From Melioribacteraceae bacterium (GTDB lineage: Bacteria > Bacteroidota > Ignavibacteria > Ignavibacteriales > Melioribacteraceae), in contig DAOSDY010000001.1 of the NCBI GenBank assembly GCA_035362835.1, positions 558,001 to 622,000 of the forward strand: 64,000 bases of DNA. Direction: 5' to 3'. Numbering within the stretch: position 1 is the first letter of the stretch; each line of letters begins with the position of its first letter. The notes below the pieces were generated by a model. The model made no database searches, was not told the origin of the DNA, and saw nothing but the letters and a program-made list of their open reading frames with translations. Shown here one piece after another: positions 36,254 through 44,938 of the stretch. The position numbers were made by a program, and so were the translations under genes.

Positions 36254-37573
36254 ATGAAAAACAGAATATATATTGAGACTTACGGCTGTCAGATGAATCT
36301 GGCGGATACGGAGCTTGTACAAGGTATCTTAAATAACAACGGATATACTATCAGCAAGGATGCCGATAACGCTGATGTAATCCTACTTAATACTTGCAGC
36401 GTAAGAGATAACGCCGAACAGAAAATATATCACCGTCTGGATCATCTTAAAAAATTCAAGAAGGAAAGGTCGGGAGCGGTTATTGGTATTTTAGGATGCA
36501 TGGCAGAACGTTTAAGAAGGAATCTGATAGAAGAGAAAAAAATTGTAGATCTGGTTGTTGGTCCCGATGAATACAGACGCCTGCCGGAATTACTTGACGT
36601 AGCATTCGGCGGAGAAAAAGGAATCGGGGTTAAACTATCGCGTACGGAGACATACGATGATATAACTCCATACCGTGAAGACGGTTTAAGCGCCTGGATT
36701 TCGGCAATGAGGGGATGCGACAAGTTCTGTACATTCTGCGTAGTCCCTTTTACACGCGGAAGAGAAAGGAGCCGGTCGTTGCTATCTATAATAGAAGAGA
36801 TTGAAAAGCTTTCTAGTAGAGGATTCAGGGAGGTTACTCTTCTAGGTCAGAATGTAAATTCCTATAATGATAACGGAAAAGATTTCGCGGATCTTCTTGC
36901 ATCGGCAGCGGAGGTCGACCGCTCAATAAGAATAAGGTTTACTACTTCGCATCCGCAGGATCTCTCAGATAAACTTTTGCATACTATTGCCGGTCATTCA
37001 AACATCTGCAATTATATTCACCTTCCAGTTCAGTCGGGTTCGAACAGAATTCTATCGCTAATGAACAGGACATACACAGTAGAGCATTACCTGGAATTGA
37101 TTGACAAAGCAAGAAAAATCATCCCAGGTGTAAGTTTCTCAACCGATATTATTTCAGGATTTCCGACGGAGACAATTGAAGACCATCTCTTAACTCTCGA
37201 TGTAATGCAGAAAGTCCGTTACGACGGCGCATACATGTTCAAATATTCTCCGCGAGAAGGGACCAAAGCATATCAGATGAATGATGACGTGCCCGAGGAG
37301 ACAAAGTCGAAACGGCTGAATGAAATTATTGAGATCCAGCAGAGAATATCGAACGAGATAAATCAGTCGCTCATCGGTACAGAGGAGATTATACTTATTG
37401 AAGGCGAGAGTAAAAAATCCGAACTATTTTATGCAGGAAGAACCGACACGAATAAAGTAGTTGTATTCCGGAAAAACGAAAATGTAAAAGAGGGTGATTA
37501 CGCTCTGATAAAAATCAACAGGGCAACTTCGGCAACTTTGTTCGGCGATTTTATAAGTAGAACTAATTTATAG
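36254..37573 (+). CDS. miaB: tRNA-2-methylthio-N6-dimethylallyladenosine synthase
   Basis: The product is 439 residues. The UPF0004 domain has its three cysteines in TYGCQMN, LNTCSVR and ILGCMAE. The radical-SAM cluster is RGCDKFCTFCVVPF (C-x3-C-x2-C), followed by TRGRERSR, which is diagnostic of MiaB within this family. A TRAM domain ends the protein (near residues 375-437). It methylthiolates A37 of tRNAs. It is flanked closely by hexamer arrays 3 and 4. Confidence 0.96.
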   Translation: MKNRIYIETYGCQMNLADTELVQGILNNNGYTISKDADNADVILLNTCSVRDNAEQKIYHRLDHLKKFKKERSGAVIGILGCMAERLRRNLIEEKKIVDLVVGPDEYRRLPELLDVAFGGEKGIGVKLSRTETYDDITPYREDGLSAWISAMRGCDKFCTFCVVPFTRGRERSRSLLSIIEEIEKLSSRGFREVTLLGQNVNSYNDNGKDFADLLASAAEVDRSIRIRFTTSHPQDLSDKLLHTIAGHSNICNYIHLPVQSGSNRILSLMNRTYTVEHYLELIDKARKIIPGVSFSTDIISGFPTETIEDHLLTLDVMQKVRYDGAYMFKYSPREGTKAYQMNDDVPEETKSKRLNEIIEIQQRISNEINQSLIGTEEIILIEGESKKSELFYAGRTDTNKVVVFRKNENVKEGDYALIKINRATSATLFGDFISRTNL

Positions 37574-37593
37574 TACTTGCTTGTTTTGATTAT

Positions 37594-37673
37594 ACTCTTG
37601 ATCATGCTCATGATCCTGATCATGAACAAGAGCACGATCATGAGCAAGAGAAGAGCAAGATCATGATCAAGAT
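37594..37673. repeat. GANCAN hexamer inverted array 4
   Basis: This is the longest copy. The left half is ACTCTTGATCATGCTCATGA and the right half includes GAACAA-GAGCAC-GATCAT-GA, GAGCAA-GATCAT-GATCAA-GA. One 3-base phase shift (GAGAAGAGC) breaks the rhythm. It starts 21 bases after the miaB stop and ends before a short T-run (GATTTT), so it could serve as a terminator. Confidence 0.8.
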
Positions 37674-37716
37674 TTTAATGAAGACAGGTTCATTAAATTA
37701 CTGAAGGGGAAATAAT

Positions 37717-38400
37717 GTGAGGTTACCCTATTATTTAGTATTTCTTTTATTCAGTGTTTCCGTTTTGGCACAGGAAGCGGATATTACTTCTGCTCTCCGT
37801 CAGATTGAATCGGGCAATATTAAAGGTGCTGAAGCTTCATTAAAGGAAATAAAAAGATCCAGTCCCGGTGATCCTTCGGTAATTTTTCTTGATGCAGTAC
37901 TGACCGTAAACGGAGAAGAAGCGCTCAAGAAGTATTCATCGGTTTACGAAAAATTTCCAAAAAGCAAATATGCCGATGCTTCCCTTTACAGAATCTTTTC
38001 ATATTACTATTCTCTCGGCTATTATAAAAAAGCCGAATCCTACCTAAGCAAATTAAAATCCGATTACCCTGATTCCCCGTATTTAAAATCGGCCGATAGA
38101 AACATACCCGATTCCGAGGAAGTAATTGAAATCACAAAAACTGAAGAATCCCTTCCTGTAAAATACAATTACACGATTCAAGCCGGCGCCTTTCTTAACG
38201 TTGATAATGCGAAGAGATTGGAAGAGCAGATTAAATCGGACGGATATCCGGCAGAAATTACTACCAAGGAAATCGGCGGAAGTATTCTGAATGTTGTTAC
38301 TGTCGGAAAATTAGCTAAAGAAGAAGAAGCTCTTCCCCTTCTTGAGTACCTGTCGAAGAAATATAATCTAACCGGCAGGGTAATCAGTTCAACAGAATAA
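37717..38400 (+). CDS. SPOR-domain protein with TPR-like repeats
   Basis: The product is 227 residues starting at GTG 37717, with a good GAAGGGGA site before it. It has a signal peptide (LPYYLVFLLFSVSVLAQ). Two or three TPR-like units fill residues 25-130 (ASLYRIFSYYYSLGYYKKAE). A SPOR domain follows (YTIQAGAFLNVDNAKRLEEQ), which binds peptidoglycan stripped of its peptides. It is therefore periplasmic, probably at the septum or in wall-associated envelope work. Confidence 0.82.
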   Translation: MRLPYYLVFLLFSVSVLAQEADITSALRQIESGNIKGAEASLKEIKRSSPGDPSVIFLDAVLTVNGEEALKKYSSVYEKFPKSKYADASLYRIFSYYYSLGYYKKAESYLSKLKSDYPDSPYLKSADRNIPDSEEVIEITKTEESLPVKYNYTIQAGAFLNVDNAKRLEEQIKSDGYPAEITTKEIGGSILNVVTVGKLAKEEEALPLLEYLSKKYNLTGRVISSTE

Positions 38401-38406
38401 CAAGCA

Positions 38407-38450
38407 GGGCACGAATAAACGCGGATCGGGCGAATTTGCACGGATTTAAA
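38407..38450. repeat. Dispersed intergenic repeat, copy 2
   Basis: GGGCACGAATAAACGCGGAT and the following CGGGCGAATTTGCACGGATT align without gaps with the copy at 35827. The added GCACGGATTT at the right end continues the CACGGAT rhythm. It sits 7 bases after the SPOR gene stop. Confidence 0.55.
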
Positions 38451-38550
38451 TATTCGGAATGGTTGGTTTATTTCGAGTTGAAGAGTGTTCTAATCCCTAT
38501 TAAGTATCAAAACATTTCTTATTTTTAAACACTCAATTATACAATTATAA

Positions 38551-39657
38551 ATGCAGATAGAAGACTTTCAAAAAAAATTTGGTATAATCGGCAAATCGAA
38601 AGAGATCCGCGATCTTATCGATATTACAATGCAGGTTGCACAGTCCGATATCTCCGTCCTTATAACCGGCGAAAGCGGTGTTGGAAAGGAAGTATTTGCG
38701 CAGGCGATTCATAGCTACAGTAAGCGCGCTAATAAGGAACTTGTAAGTGTAAATTGCGGTGCCATACCGGAAAGTCTTTTAGAGAGCGAGCTTTTCGGAC
38801 ATAAAAAAGGATCTTTCACGGGCGCAGTAGATGACCGGAAGGGATATTTTGAAATTGCCGACGGCGGAACTCTCTTCCTCGATGAGATTGCCGAGATGGC
38901 TTTAACAACGCAGGTTAAACTTCTTCGTGTTTTAGAAACGAAGGAGTTTATGAGAATCGGAAGCGAATCAGTTACCAAAGTTGATGTAAGAATAATTGCA
39001 GCAACGAATAAAGATCTTCAAAGAGAAGTCGACTCAAAAAAATTCCGTAATGATTTATTTTTCAGATTGAAAGCAGTATCAATCAACATTCCCCCGTTAC
39101 GAAAGCGCCGGGGTGACATAATTGAGCTTACAAATCATTTTGTTAAAAACTATTCTTCGATAAACAACATTCCCCTGCCCAAACTTACAAATGAGGCAAC
39201 CGAACTATTAATCAATTACGACTGGCCCGGAAACATAAGAGAATTAAAAAATGTAATTGAGTCTGCTATTGCACTTAACAAGACCGGACTTCTAGAAGCC
39301 GAATCGTTCATTCCGCTACTATCCCGATATCTGCCTGATGAAGAACTCAGAAATCTTCCCGTTCATATTAACCGTCCTGCCGATGTACTTGACAGAGAAA
39401 TGATTTACCGTGCACTAATAGAAATTAAGAAAGACCTGATAGACCTTAAGCAGCTTGCATTAAGGAACGAAACGGATTTGCCGGGCTACGAAATGCCTGC
39501 CAAAAATGATGAGATAGTTCCCCTCGATGAACTTGAAAAGAATGCGATTATAAACGCTTTAAAAAACACTCACTATAACCGCAGGAAAGCGGCAAAGCTG
39601 CTTAACATCAGCGAACGGACACTATACAGAAAAATCAAAGAATATGGGATGGAATAA
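38551..39657 (+). CDS. Sigma-54-dependent transcriptional activator without receiver domain
   Basis: The product is 368 residues. The AAA+ domain begins at the N-terminus (residues ~10-250). It has Walker A GESGVGKE, the sigma-54 contact loop as GSFTGA (usual GAFTGA), Walker B GGTLFLDEIAEM, and RNDLFFRLKAV with the arginine finger. A Fis-type helix-turn-helix ends it (HYNRRKAAKLLNISERTLYR). There is no receiver or other sensor domain, so its activity must be set by level or by a partner. It overlaps the next gene by 14 bases, so the two are linked. Confidence 0.92.
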   Translation: MQIEDFQKKFGIIGKSKEIRDLIDITMQVAQSDISVLITGESGVGKEVFAQAIHSYSKRANKELVSVNCGAIPESLLESELFGHKKGSFTGAVDDRKGYFEIADGGTLFLDEIAEMALTTQVKLLRVLETKEFMRIGSESVTKVDVRIIAATNKDLQREVDSKKFRNDLFFRLKAVSINIPPLRKRRGDIIELTNHFVKNYSSINNIPLPKLTNEATELLINYDWPGNIRELKNVIESAIALNKTGLLEAESFIPLLSRYLPDEELRNLPVHINRPADVLDREMIYRALIEIKKDLIDLKQLALRNETDLPGYEMPAKNDEIVPLDELEKNAIINALKNTHYNRRKAAKLLNISERTLYRKIKEYGME

Positions 39658-40174
39658 AAACAGAGTTACTCTGTCAATAATATTTGCGGCAGGGATTATT
39701 TTTTTAAATGCCTGCAGTTACTCCTTCACGGGTGCATCTGTACCTCCGCATTTAAAAACAATTGCCGTCCCCTTATTCGTCGACCGGAGCGGATCGGGCG
39801 AGTTCGACCTGAGTGAAAAGCTTACGAACGGGCTGATAAGAAAATTTATTGAAGACAATACATTAAGTGTTTCCGACAGGCTGAAATCCGACTCAATACT
39901 TGAAGGAACTGTTGTTTCAATCTCCGACGCGCCGGCAGTTGTATCCGGAGGCGGAACGGAAAATATTACTTCGCGGAGAATTACAATTACAATCAGGGTA
40001 ATTTACAGAGACCTTGTAAAACGGCTTACAATATTCGAAAGAAACTTTTCAAATTACGGCGATTACCCTGTGGGAGGCGGCGGAGATATTACTACAATCC
40101 GCAGACAGGCAATAGACAACGCGGTTGAAAAGATAACAGAGGATATTCTGCTGGGGGTTGTTTCGAACTGGTAA
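39644..40174 (+). CDS. LptE-family LPS assembly lipoprotein
   Basis: The product is 176 residues. A lipobox-like LNACSYSFTGASVPPHLKTI follows a hydrophobic stretch, so it is probably a lipoprotein attached at the cysteine near residue 24. The rest fits the LptE/DUF4136-like fold: IAVPLFVDRSGSGEFDLSEK, then a long helix near the end (IRRQAIDNAVEKITEDIL). With LptD it would place lipopolysaccharide in the outer membrane. It overlaps the sigma-54 activator gene. Confidence 0.8.
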   Translation: MGWNKNRVTLSIIFAAGIIFLNACSYSFTGASVPPHLKTIAVPLFVDRSGSGEFDLSEKLTNGLIRKFIEDNTLSVSDRLKSDSILEGTVVSISDAPAVVSGGGTENITSRRITITIRVIYRDLVKRLTIFERNFSNYGDYPVGGGGDITTIRRQAIDNAVEKITEDILLGVVSNW

Positions 40175-40228
40175 TAAAATTAATAAAATGATTCTATATT
40201 CAATTAAAGAGCATCAACGGAATTTAAA

Positions 40229-41695
40229 ATGGAAGTAAATGAAATAATTCTATTCGCTTATATCTTCTCTATGCTGGTTCTCCTTTTCTTCAGCAGTCAC
40301 GGATTTGTAATGATGTACCTTCATTATAAATACCGGATGAATCACCCCCGTTCAAAAAGCGAACATGAGGAGGCGCATGTAACAATTCAGCTTCCGATGT
40401 ATAACGAACTCTATGTTGTTGAGAGACTAATAAATTCAGTTTGCGAGATTGAGTATCCCAAAGAGAAACTTGAAATACAGGTTCTGGATGATTCAACGGA
40501 TGAGACTGTGGATGTTGTTGCGCAGATAGTGAAGAAGAAACAGGATGAAGGGTTCGACATCAAGCATATCCGCAGATCGAGCCGGGAAGGATTTAAAGCA
40601 GGCGCATTGAAAGAAGGATTGAAAACTGCAAAGGGTGAATTCATTGCAATTTTTGACGCAGACTTTATACCGAAGAGCGACTTCCTGATAAACACACTTA
40701 AATATTTTACGAACGAAAAAGTCGGTCTGGTTCAAACACGCTGGGAACATTTAAACGAAGATTATTCCATTCTGACAAGAATCCAGGCACTTGCTCTTGA
40801 CGGTCATTTTGTAATTGAGCAGACAGTTCGTAACAAAGCCGGTTTCTTCATTACGTTTAACGGAACGGGCGGCGTATGGAGAAAAGAATGTATTGAAGAT
40901 GCTGGGAACTGGAAGGCCGATACTTTAACAGAGGACCTCGACCTCAGCTACCGCGCACAATTAAAAGGCTGGAAGTTTGTTTACCTGAGAGATTTTACTA
41001 CACCGGCGGAGCTTCCGCTCGAGATGAATGCTCTAAAAGCTCAACAGTTCAGGTGGACAAAGGGTTATATAGAAACGGCAAAGAAAATTATTCCGCTTGT
41101 ATGGAGATCGGATATCCCTCTCAAACTGAAACTTCATTCTACTTTTCATCTTACAAATAACATTGTATTCCCTTTCATACTTCTCGTTGCAATACTTAAT
41201 GTTCCCCTTATTTTCATAAAGAACGCCGGACCATACTGGAGTTTCTTCAACTTCATGGCAATTTTCATTATTGCTTTTATCGGTTCATTTCTGTTTTATA
41301 CATACTCGCAGAAAGATGTATATCCGGACTGGCGTAAAAAGATAGCTCTCTTTCCCCTCTTCATGGCAGGGACAATGGGCCTTGCGATAAATAATACCAG
41401 AGCTGTGATTGAAGGGCTTCTGAGCCGAAAGAGTGAATTTGTAAGGACTCCGAAATATAAAGTGGTGGATAAGAAGGATGACGCGGCAAAAAATAAATAT
41501 CTGAAAGGGACCAAGGTGCAGGTATCTACATATGTTGAACTTCTGATGGCATTATACTGCCTGATTGGAGTATCTGCATCAATTTATTTTCTTGAGTTTG
41601 CATCTCTTCCGTTTCAGTTGATGTTCTTCTTCGGATTTGCAAGCGTTTCAGTTTTATCATTAAGACAGGCTTTCTTAAAAAAACAAGCAGGTTAA
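40229..41695 (+). CDS. Membrane glycosyltransferase family 2 (cellulose-synthase-like)
   Basis: The product is 488 residues. One N-terminal membrane helix precedes a GT2 domain with all marks of processive-type enzymes: VLDDSTDET, IFDADF, EDLDLSYRA and QQFRWTKGY (the Q-x-x-R-W motif). Three or four further membrane helices follow. It uses a nucleotide sugar on the inner face of the membrane. No BcsB-like or PilZ gene is next to it, so the product could be a glycolipid or a polymer. It is followed directly by the TPR gene. Confidence 0.9.
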   Translation: MEVNEIILFAYIFSMLVLLFFSSHGFVMMYLHYKYRMNHPRSKSEHEEAHVTIQLPMYNELYVVERLINSVCEIEYPKEKLEIQVLDDSTDETVDVVAQIVKKKQDEGFDIKHIRRSSREGFKAGALKEGLKTAKGEFIAIFDADFIPKSDFLINTLKYFTNEKVGLVQTRWEHLNEDYSILTRIQALALDGHFVIEQTVRNKAGFFITFNGTGGVWRKECIEDAGNWKADTLTEDLDLSYRAQLKGWKFVYLRDFTTPAELPLEMNALKAQQFRWTKGYIETAKKIIPLVWRSDIPLKLKLHSTFHLTNNIVFPFILLVAILNVPLIFIKNAGPYWSFFNFMAIFIIAFIGSFLFYTYSQKDVYPDWRKKIALFPLFMAGTMGLAINNTRAVIEGLLSRKSEFVRTPKYKVVDKKDDAAKNKYLKGTKVQVSTYVELLMALYCLIGVSASIYFLEFASLPFQLMFFFGFASVSVLSLRQAFLKKQAG

Positions 41696-42376
41696 GTGGA
41701 TACTTCTGAAAAAGATCTTTCTGCCGGAAAAATTAAATTAATTTACGAGTTCAATAACAGCTCTCCTCTATTTGCAAGAGTTGCGGCAGAGATTTCTGAG
41801 CAGGGAAACATTCTCGAAGCAATTTCAATTCTTGAAAAAGGAATAAGCAGTTACCCCGACTATGCCTCAGCATATTTTATCCTGGCCCTTTCAAAGGCGT
41901 ATTCCGGGAATCAGAAGGAAGCAATTGCCGCGGCCCGTAAGGGTGCCGGTATTATCGGCTCGAATGAAGTGCTCGATCACTATCTTACAAAAATTGAGAA
42001 AATAATTCAGGAGAGGAATTCGATTACCCGCACGAAACCGGCCGATTTTGATGAGCCTGTTACAAATACTGAATCAGACGAACCGAAATTTGAAGACCAG
42101 CTTGAAATACTTGCAAAGAAGCTGACCGGCGCAAAAATAAATTATAATCCGGAAGACGATTCATCTCCCAAAATTAATCTGGAAGAGTACCAGGGAGAGA
42201 AAATTGCGTCGGATACGCTTGCAGAGATTTATCTTTCCCAGAAAAAATATCATGAAGCCCTCTCTGTCTATAAAGAACTTGTTAGGAAGAATCCCGAAAG
42301 AACGGACGACTACATTCTGAAGATCGCAGAGATTCAGAACAAGATTGATGAAGATTCCGGAATTATTCTTCTCTGA
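41696..42376 (+). CDS. TPR-repeat protein
   Basis: The product is 226 residues from a GTG that directly abuts the preceding stop codon. One TPR block is near residues 25-85 (ISILEKGISSYPDYASAYFI) and another near 170-215 (LAEIYLSQKKYHEALSVYKE). A less ordered, acidic middle region lies between them. No signal peptide or membrane segment is seen, so it is cytoplasmic. It is coupled to the glycosyltransferase and may be its partner. Confidence 0.75.
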   Translation: MDTSEKDLSAGKIKLIYEFNNSSPLFARVAAEISEQGNILEAISILEKGISSYPDYASAYFILALSKAYSGNQKEAIAAARKGAGIIGSNEVLDHYLTKIEKIIQERNSITRTKPADFDEPVTNTESDEPKFEDQLEILAKKLTGAKINYNPEDDSSPKINLEEYQGEKIASDTLAEIYLSQKKYHEALSVYKELVRKNPERTDDYILKIAEIQNKIDEDSGIILL

Positions 42377-42381
42377 CATCG

Positions 42382-43014
42382 ATGAATTGGCAAGCCAACA
42401 AAAAACTGCCTCTCAAATTTTATCAACGGGAACTTCACAAAGTTGCGAAAGAACTTCTTGGAAAATTCTTAGTGAGAAAGACAGGTAAAAATATTTTAGC
42501 CGGTAGAATTGTTGAATTAGAGGCTTACGATGGATCAACAGACCGGGCATCACATTCATATAACGGTATTACGAAAAGAAATCAGGTAATGTTCGAGGGT
42601 GGGGGCAAACTTTATGTTTACTTCACATACGGAATGCACTTCTGCGCTAATGTTGTTACGGGCGGATTAAATGAAGGCAAAGCAATTCTTATCCGCGCTG
42701 TTGAACCGGTTGAAGGGATTGAGATCATGAAGTTTAACCGGTACGGGAAAAAAGAAATTACGAGCGAGGAAATTCAGAACCTCTGCAACGGTCCTGGAAA
42801 AGTCTGCAGGGCTTTCGGCATTAACCGCGAGCATAACGGAATGGACCTGACGGGAGAAGAAATATTTATTACCGGTTCGGGCAGATTAAAAGAGGAATTG
42901 ATCAAAACATCCGAAAGAATCGGTATTAAAAAATCTGTAGATTTGCCGTGGCGATATTACATTAGCGATAATCAGTTTGTTTCAAAAACTTCAGCCGGAA
43001 AAAGGAGGATATGA
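42382..43014 (+). CDS. DNA-3-methyladenine glycosylase (AAG/MPG family)
   Basis: The product is 210 residues. Family marks are FYQRELHKVAKELLGKFL at the start, RIVELEAYDGSTDRASHS (with the catalytic glutamate), YVYFTYGMHFCANVV and GPGKVCRAFGI. It excises 3-methyladenine and similar damaged bases. The stop overlaps the next start (ATGA). It is the eukaryotic-AAG type, not TagA or AlkA. Confidence 0.95.
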   Translation: MNWQANKKLPLKFYQRELHKVAKELLGKFLVRKTGKNILAGRIVELEAYDGSTDRASHSYNGITKRNQVMFEGGGKLYVYFTYGMHFCANVVTGGLNEGKAILIRAVEPVEGIEIMKFNRYGKKEITSEEIQNLCNGPGKVCRAFGINREHNGMDLTGEEIFITGSGRLKEELIKTSERIGIKKSVDLPWRYYISDNQFVSKTSAGKRRI

Positions 43015-44039
43015 AATCACCCGAGAAGATTCTGATTGTCCGCACCGACCGTATCGGCGATGTAGTGCTTACGCTTCCTCTGGCCGGGATATTGAAAAAG
43101 TATTTTCCCGGTTCAAAAATATCCTTCCTCGTAAGAAGTTATACAAAACCGCTTGTTGAAAACAATCCCTGTATTGATGAAGTAATTACACTGAATCAGA
43201 ATGATGGAAAAGCTGAAATTCTCAGTAACGTAAAAAAGCTGAGGAGCCGCTTCGACCTGGCAGTAATAGCATACCCGACTTTTAGAATTGCGCTGATACT
43301 TTTTCTTGCAGGAATAAAAACCCGGATCGGGTCGGGCTACAGATGGTATTCCTTCCTCTTCAATAGGAAAGTTTACGAGCACAGAAAGAAGTCGGATCGT
43401 CACGAGCTTGAATATAATATTAGAATGCTAAGAACAATCGGTATAGATGAGGGAGTTGATCCCGGAAGTGTACAATTTAATTTACAAACGGAATTAAAAA
43501 GTAGACAGATTGTTGACAGTCTACTCCATTCACGCAAGATCGATCCCTCAAAAAAAATCGTTATTATTCATCCGGGAAGCGGAGGAAGCTCTGTAGACCT
43601 CCCGTTTGAGAGGATGAAAAAGCTTATTTCCTTAATGGCACGCGAATTGGATGTTGAGATACTGATCACAGGAAGCAGCGGAGAGAAGGAACTTTGCGAA
43701 TCGCTTGTTGTAAATCGGAAAACGAAAAACTTTGCCGGGCTGTTTCAACTCCCGGAAATGATTGTACTTATTGAAAGAGCGGATATTATGATTGCAAATT
43801 CTACAGGACCTATTCACATAGCTGCGGCGCTGGGAAAAAAGGTAATAGGATTTTATCCTAAAATTGATTCCTGCTCAGATACCCGGTGGGGTCCTTATAC
43901 ACTCAAGAAAAAAATATTTACGCCGGCAATTGACTGCCGGAATTGTACGCGTGAACATTGTGAGAAATTAAACTGCATGAGTTCTATCAATATTGAAGAA
44001 GTATTCGATTCGGTTAAATTATTTCTGACTAAGAATTGA
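43011..44039 (+). CDS. ADP-heptose:LPS heptosyltransferase-like (GT9)
   Basis: The product is 342 residues. The start (ILIVRTDRIGDVVLTLPL) and IIHPGSGGSSVDLPFERM, then IANSTGPIHIAAALGKKVIG, are the marks of GT9. The C-terminus holds four cysteines in CRNCTREHCEKLNC. It should add heptose or a related sugar to the lipid A core. It overlaps the glycosylase gene by 4 bases and is followed by DUF3108. Confidence 0.9.
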   Translation: MKSPEKILIVRTDRIGDVVLTLPLAGILKKYFPGSKISFLVRSYTKPLVENNPCIDEVITLNQNDGKAEILSNVKKLRSRFDLAVIAYPTFRIALILFLAGIKTRIGSGYRWYSFLFNRKVYEHRKKSDRHELEYNIRMLRTIGIDEGVDPGSVQFNLQTELKSRQIVDSLLHSRKIDPSKKIVIIHPGSGGSSVDLPFERMKKLISLMARELDVEILITGSSGEKELCESLVVNRKTKNFAGLFQLPEMIVLIERADIMIANSTGPIHIAAALGKKVIGFYPKIDSCSDTRWGPYTLKKKIFTPAIDCRNCTREHCEKLNCMSSINIEEVFDSVKLFLTKN

Positions 44040-44053
44040 ACAGGGATTAAAAA

Positions 44054-44854
44054 ATGAAGATGAGAAATATATTTTATAGTCTGACGGTTCTGCTGATCGT
44101 AACAGCTTCAGTTAAAGATTCAATTGCGCAGAAGTCCGAATTCAGGGTAATAGAAAATAAAGCTTTCAAAGTAGGCGAAGTCCTTACATTCGACGTTAAA
44201 TACGGATTTGTTACGGCAGGAGTAGCGGAGTTCTCGATTCCCAAAATAACAAAGCTTGCAGGCCGGGAGACTTACAACGTTGTATTCAAAGTAAATTCGG
44301 TACCGGCGTTCGATCCGTTTTATAAAGTGCGGGACCGCTACGAAACATATTTAGATGTAGAGGGAATTTTCCCCTGGCGGTTTGAACAGCATATAAGGGA
44401 AGGCGGATATTCAAGAGATTTTTCTGCATTCTTCGATCAGCGCAAAGGGAAAGCAAAAACTTCCGAAGGACAGTATGACATTCCCCGCTACGTGAATGAT
44501 ATCGTATCGGCATTTTATCTTGCACGTACATTCGACTATTCCGAAATGAAGTCAGGTGAAAAAATCCACCTGCAGAATTTCTACAAGGATAAAGTCTATC
44601 CGCTTGAAGTTGTTTATCACGGCAAGGAAAGAATCACGGTAGAGGCAGGAACATTCGACTGTATAATTCTCGAGCCGCTCGCCAAGGAAGGCGGACTGTT
44701 CAAAAGCGAGGGAACGATGCTTTTATGGGTAACTGACGACAATATTAAAATGCCTGTGAAAGTTAAGACGAAAGTGATAATCGGGTCTATAGACGCGGAG
44801 CTTACTGCTTATAAAGGTCTCGCAGGTGATTTGAAAGCAAAAAAATTGAAATAA
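44054..44854 (+). CDS. DUF3108 domain protein
   Basis: The product is 266 residues with a signal peptide (FYSLTVLLIVTASVKDSIAQ). The body shows the DUF3108 pattern: GEVLTFDVKYGFVTAGVAEF, YNVVFKVNSVPAFDPFY, YETYLDVEGIFPWRFE, and VEAGTFDCIILEPLAK. It is a periplasmic or outer-membrane-facing beta-rich protein of unknown role, common in diderms. It ends the plus-strand run before the minus-strand island. Confidence 0.85.
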   Translation: MKMRNIFYSLTVLLIVTASVKDSIAQKSEFRVIENKAFKVGEVLTFDVKYGFVTAGVAEFSIPKITKLAGRETYNVVFKVNSVPAFDPFYKVRDRYETYLDVEGIFPWRFEQHIREGGYSRDFSAFFDQRKGKAKTSEGQYDIPRYVNDIVSAFYLARTFDYSEMKSGEKIHLQNFYKDKVYPLEVVYHGKERITVEAGTFDCIILEPLAKEGGLFKSEGTMLLWVTDDNIKMPVKVKTKVIIGSIDAELTAYKGLAGDLKAKKLK

Positions 44855-44855
44855 A

Positions 44856-44902
44856 AACCTGTTGTATAAGTTCACATTCTTCAATTCAGTATACAACAGG
44901 TT
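44856..44902. terminator. 13-base-pair hairpin at the island border
   Basis: AACCTGTTGTATA (44856-44868) and TATACAACAGGTT (44890-44902) are perfect inverted repeats around a 21-base loop, 2 bases after the DUF3108 stop. There is no T-run after it, so it is not a classical terminator. It lies exactly between the plus-strand genes and the minus-strand island. Confidence 0.5.
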
Positions 44903-44938
44903 ATCCAACCAAGTTTTAGTGCAGAATTCCTTGAAAAG

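Noticed and set aside
35752..36322. Two minus-strand frames (35752-35952 and 36101-36322) that read as strongly hydrophobic peptides rich in Leu, Ile and Met
   Set aside because: Their hydrophobic parts are simply the hexamer arrays read in one frame (CTC, TTG, ATC, ATG codons). The array phase and strand change within the sequence, and the frames have no ribosome-binding site.
34871..37673. CRISPR array
   Set aside because: The repeated unit is six bases, degenerate and inverted; there are no constant repeats with unique spacers and no cas genes nearby.
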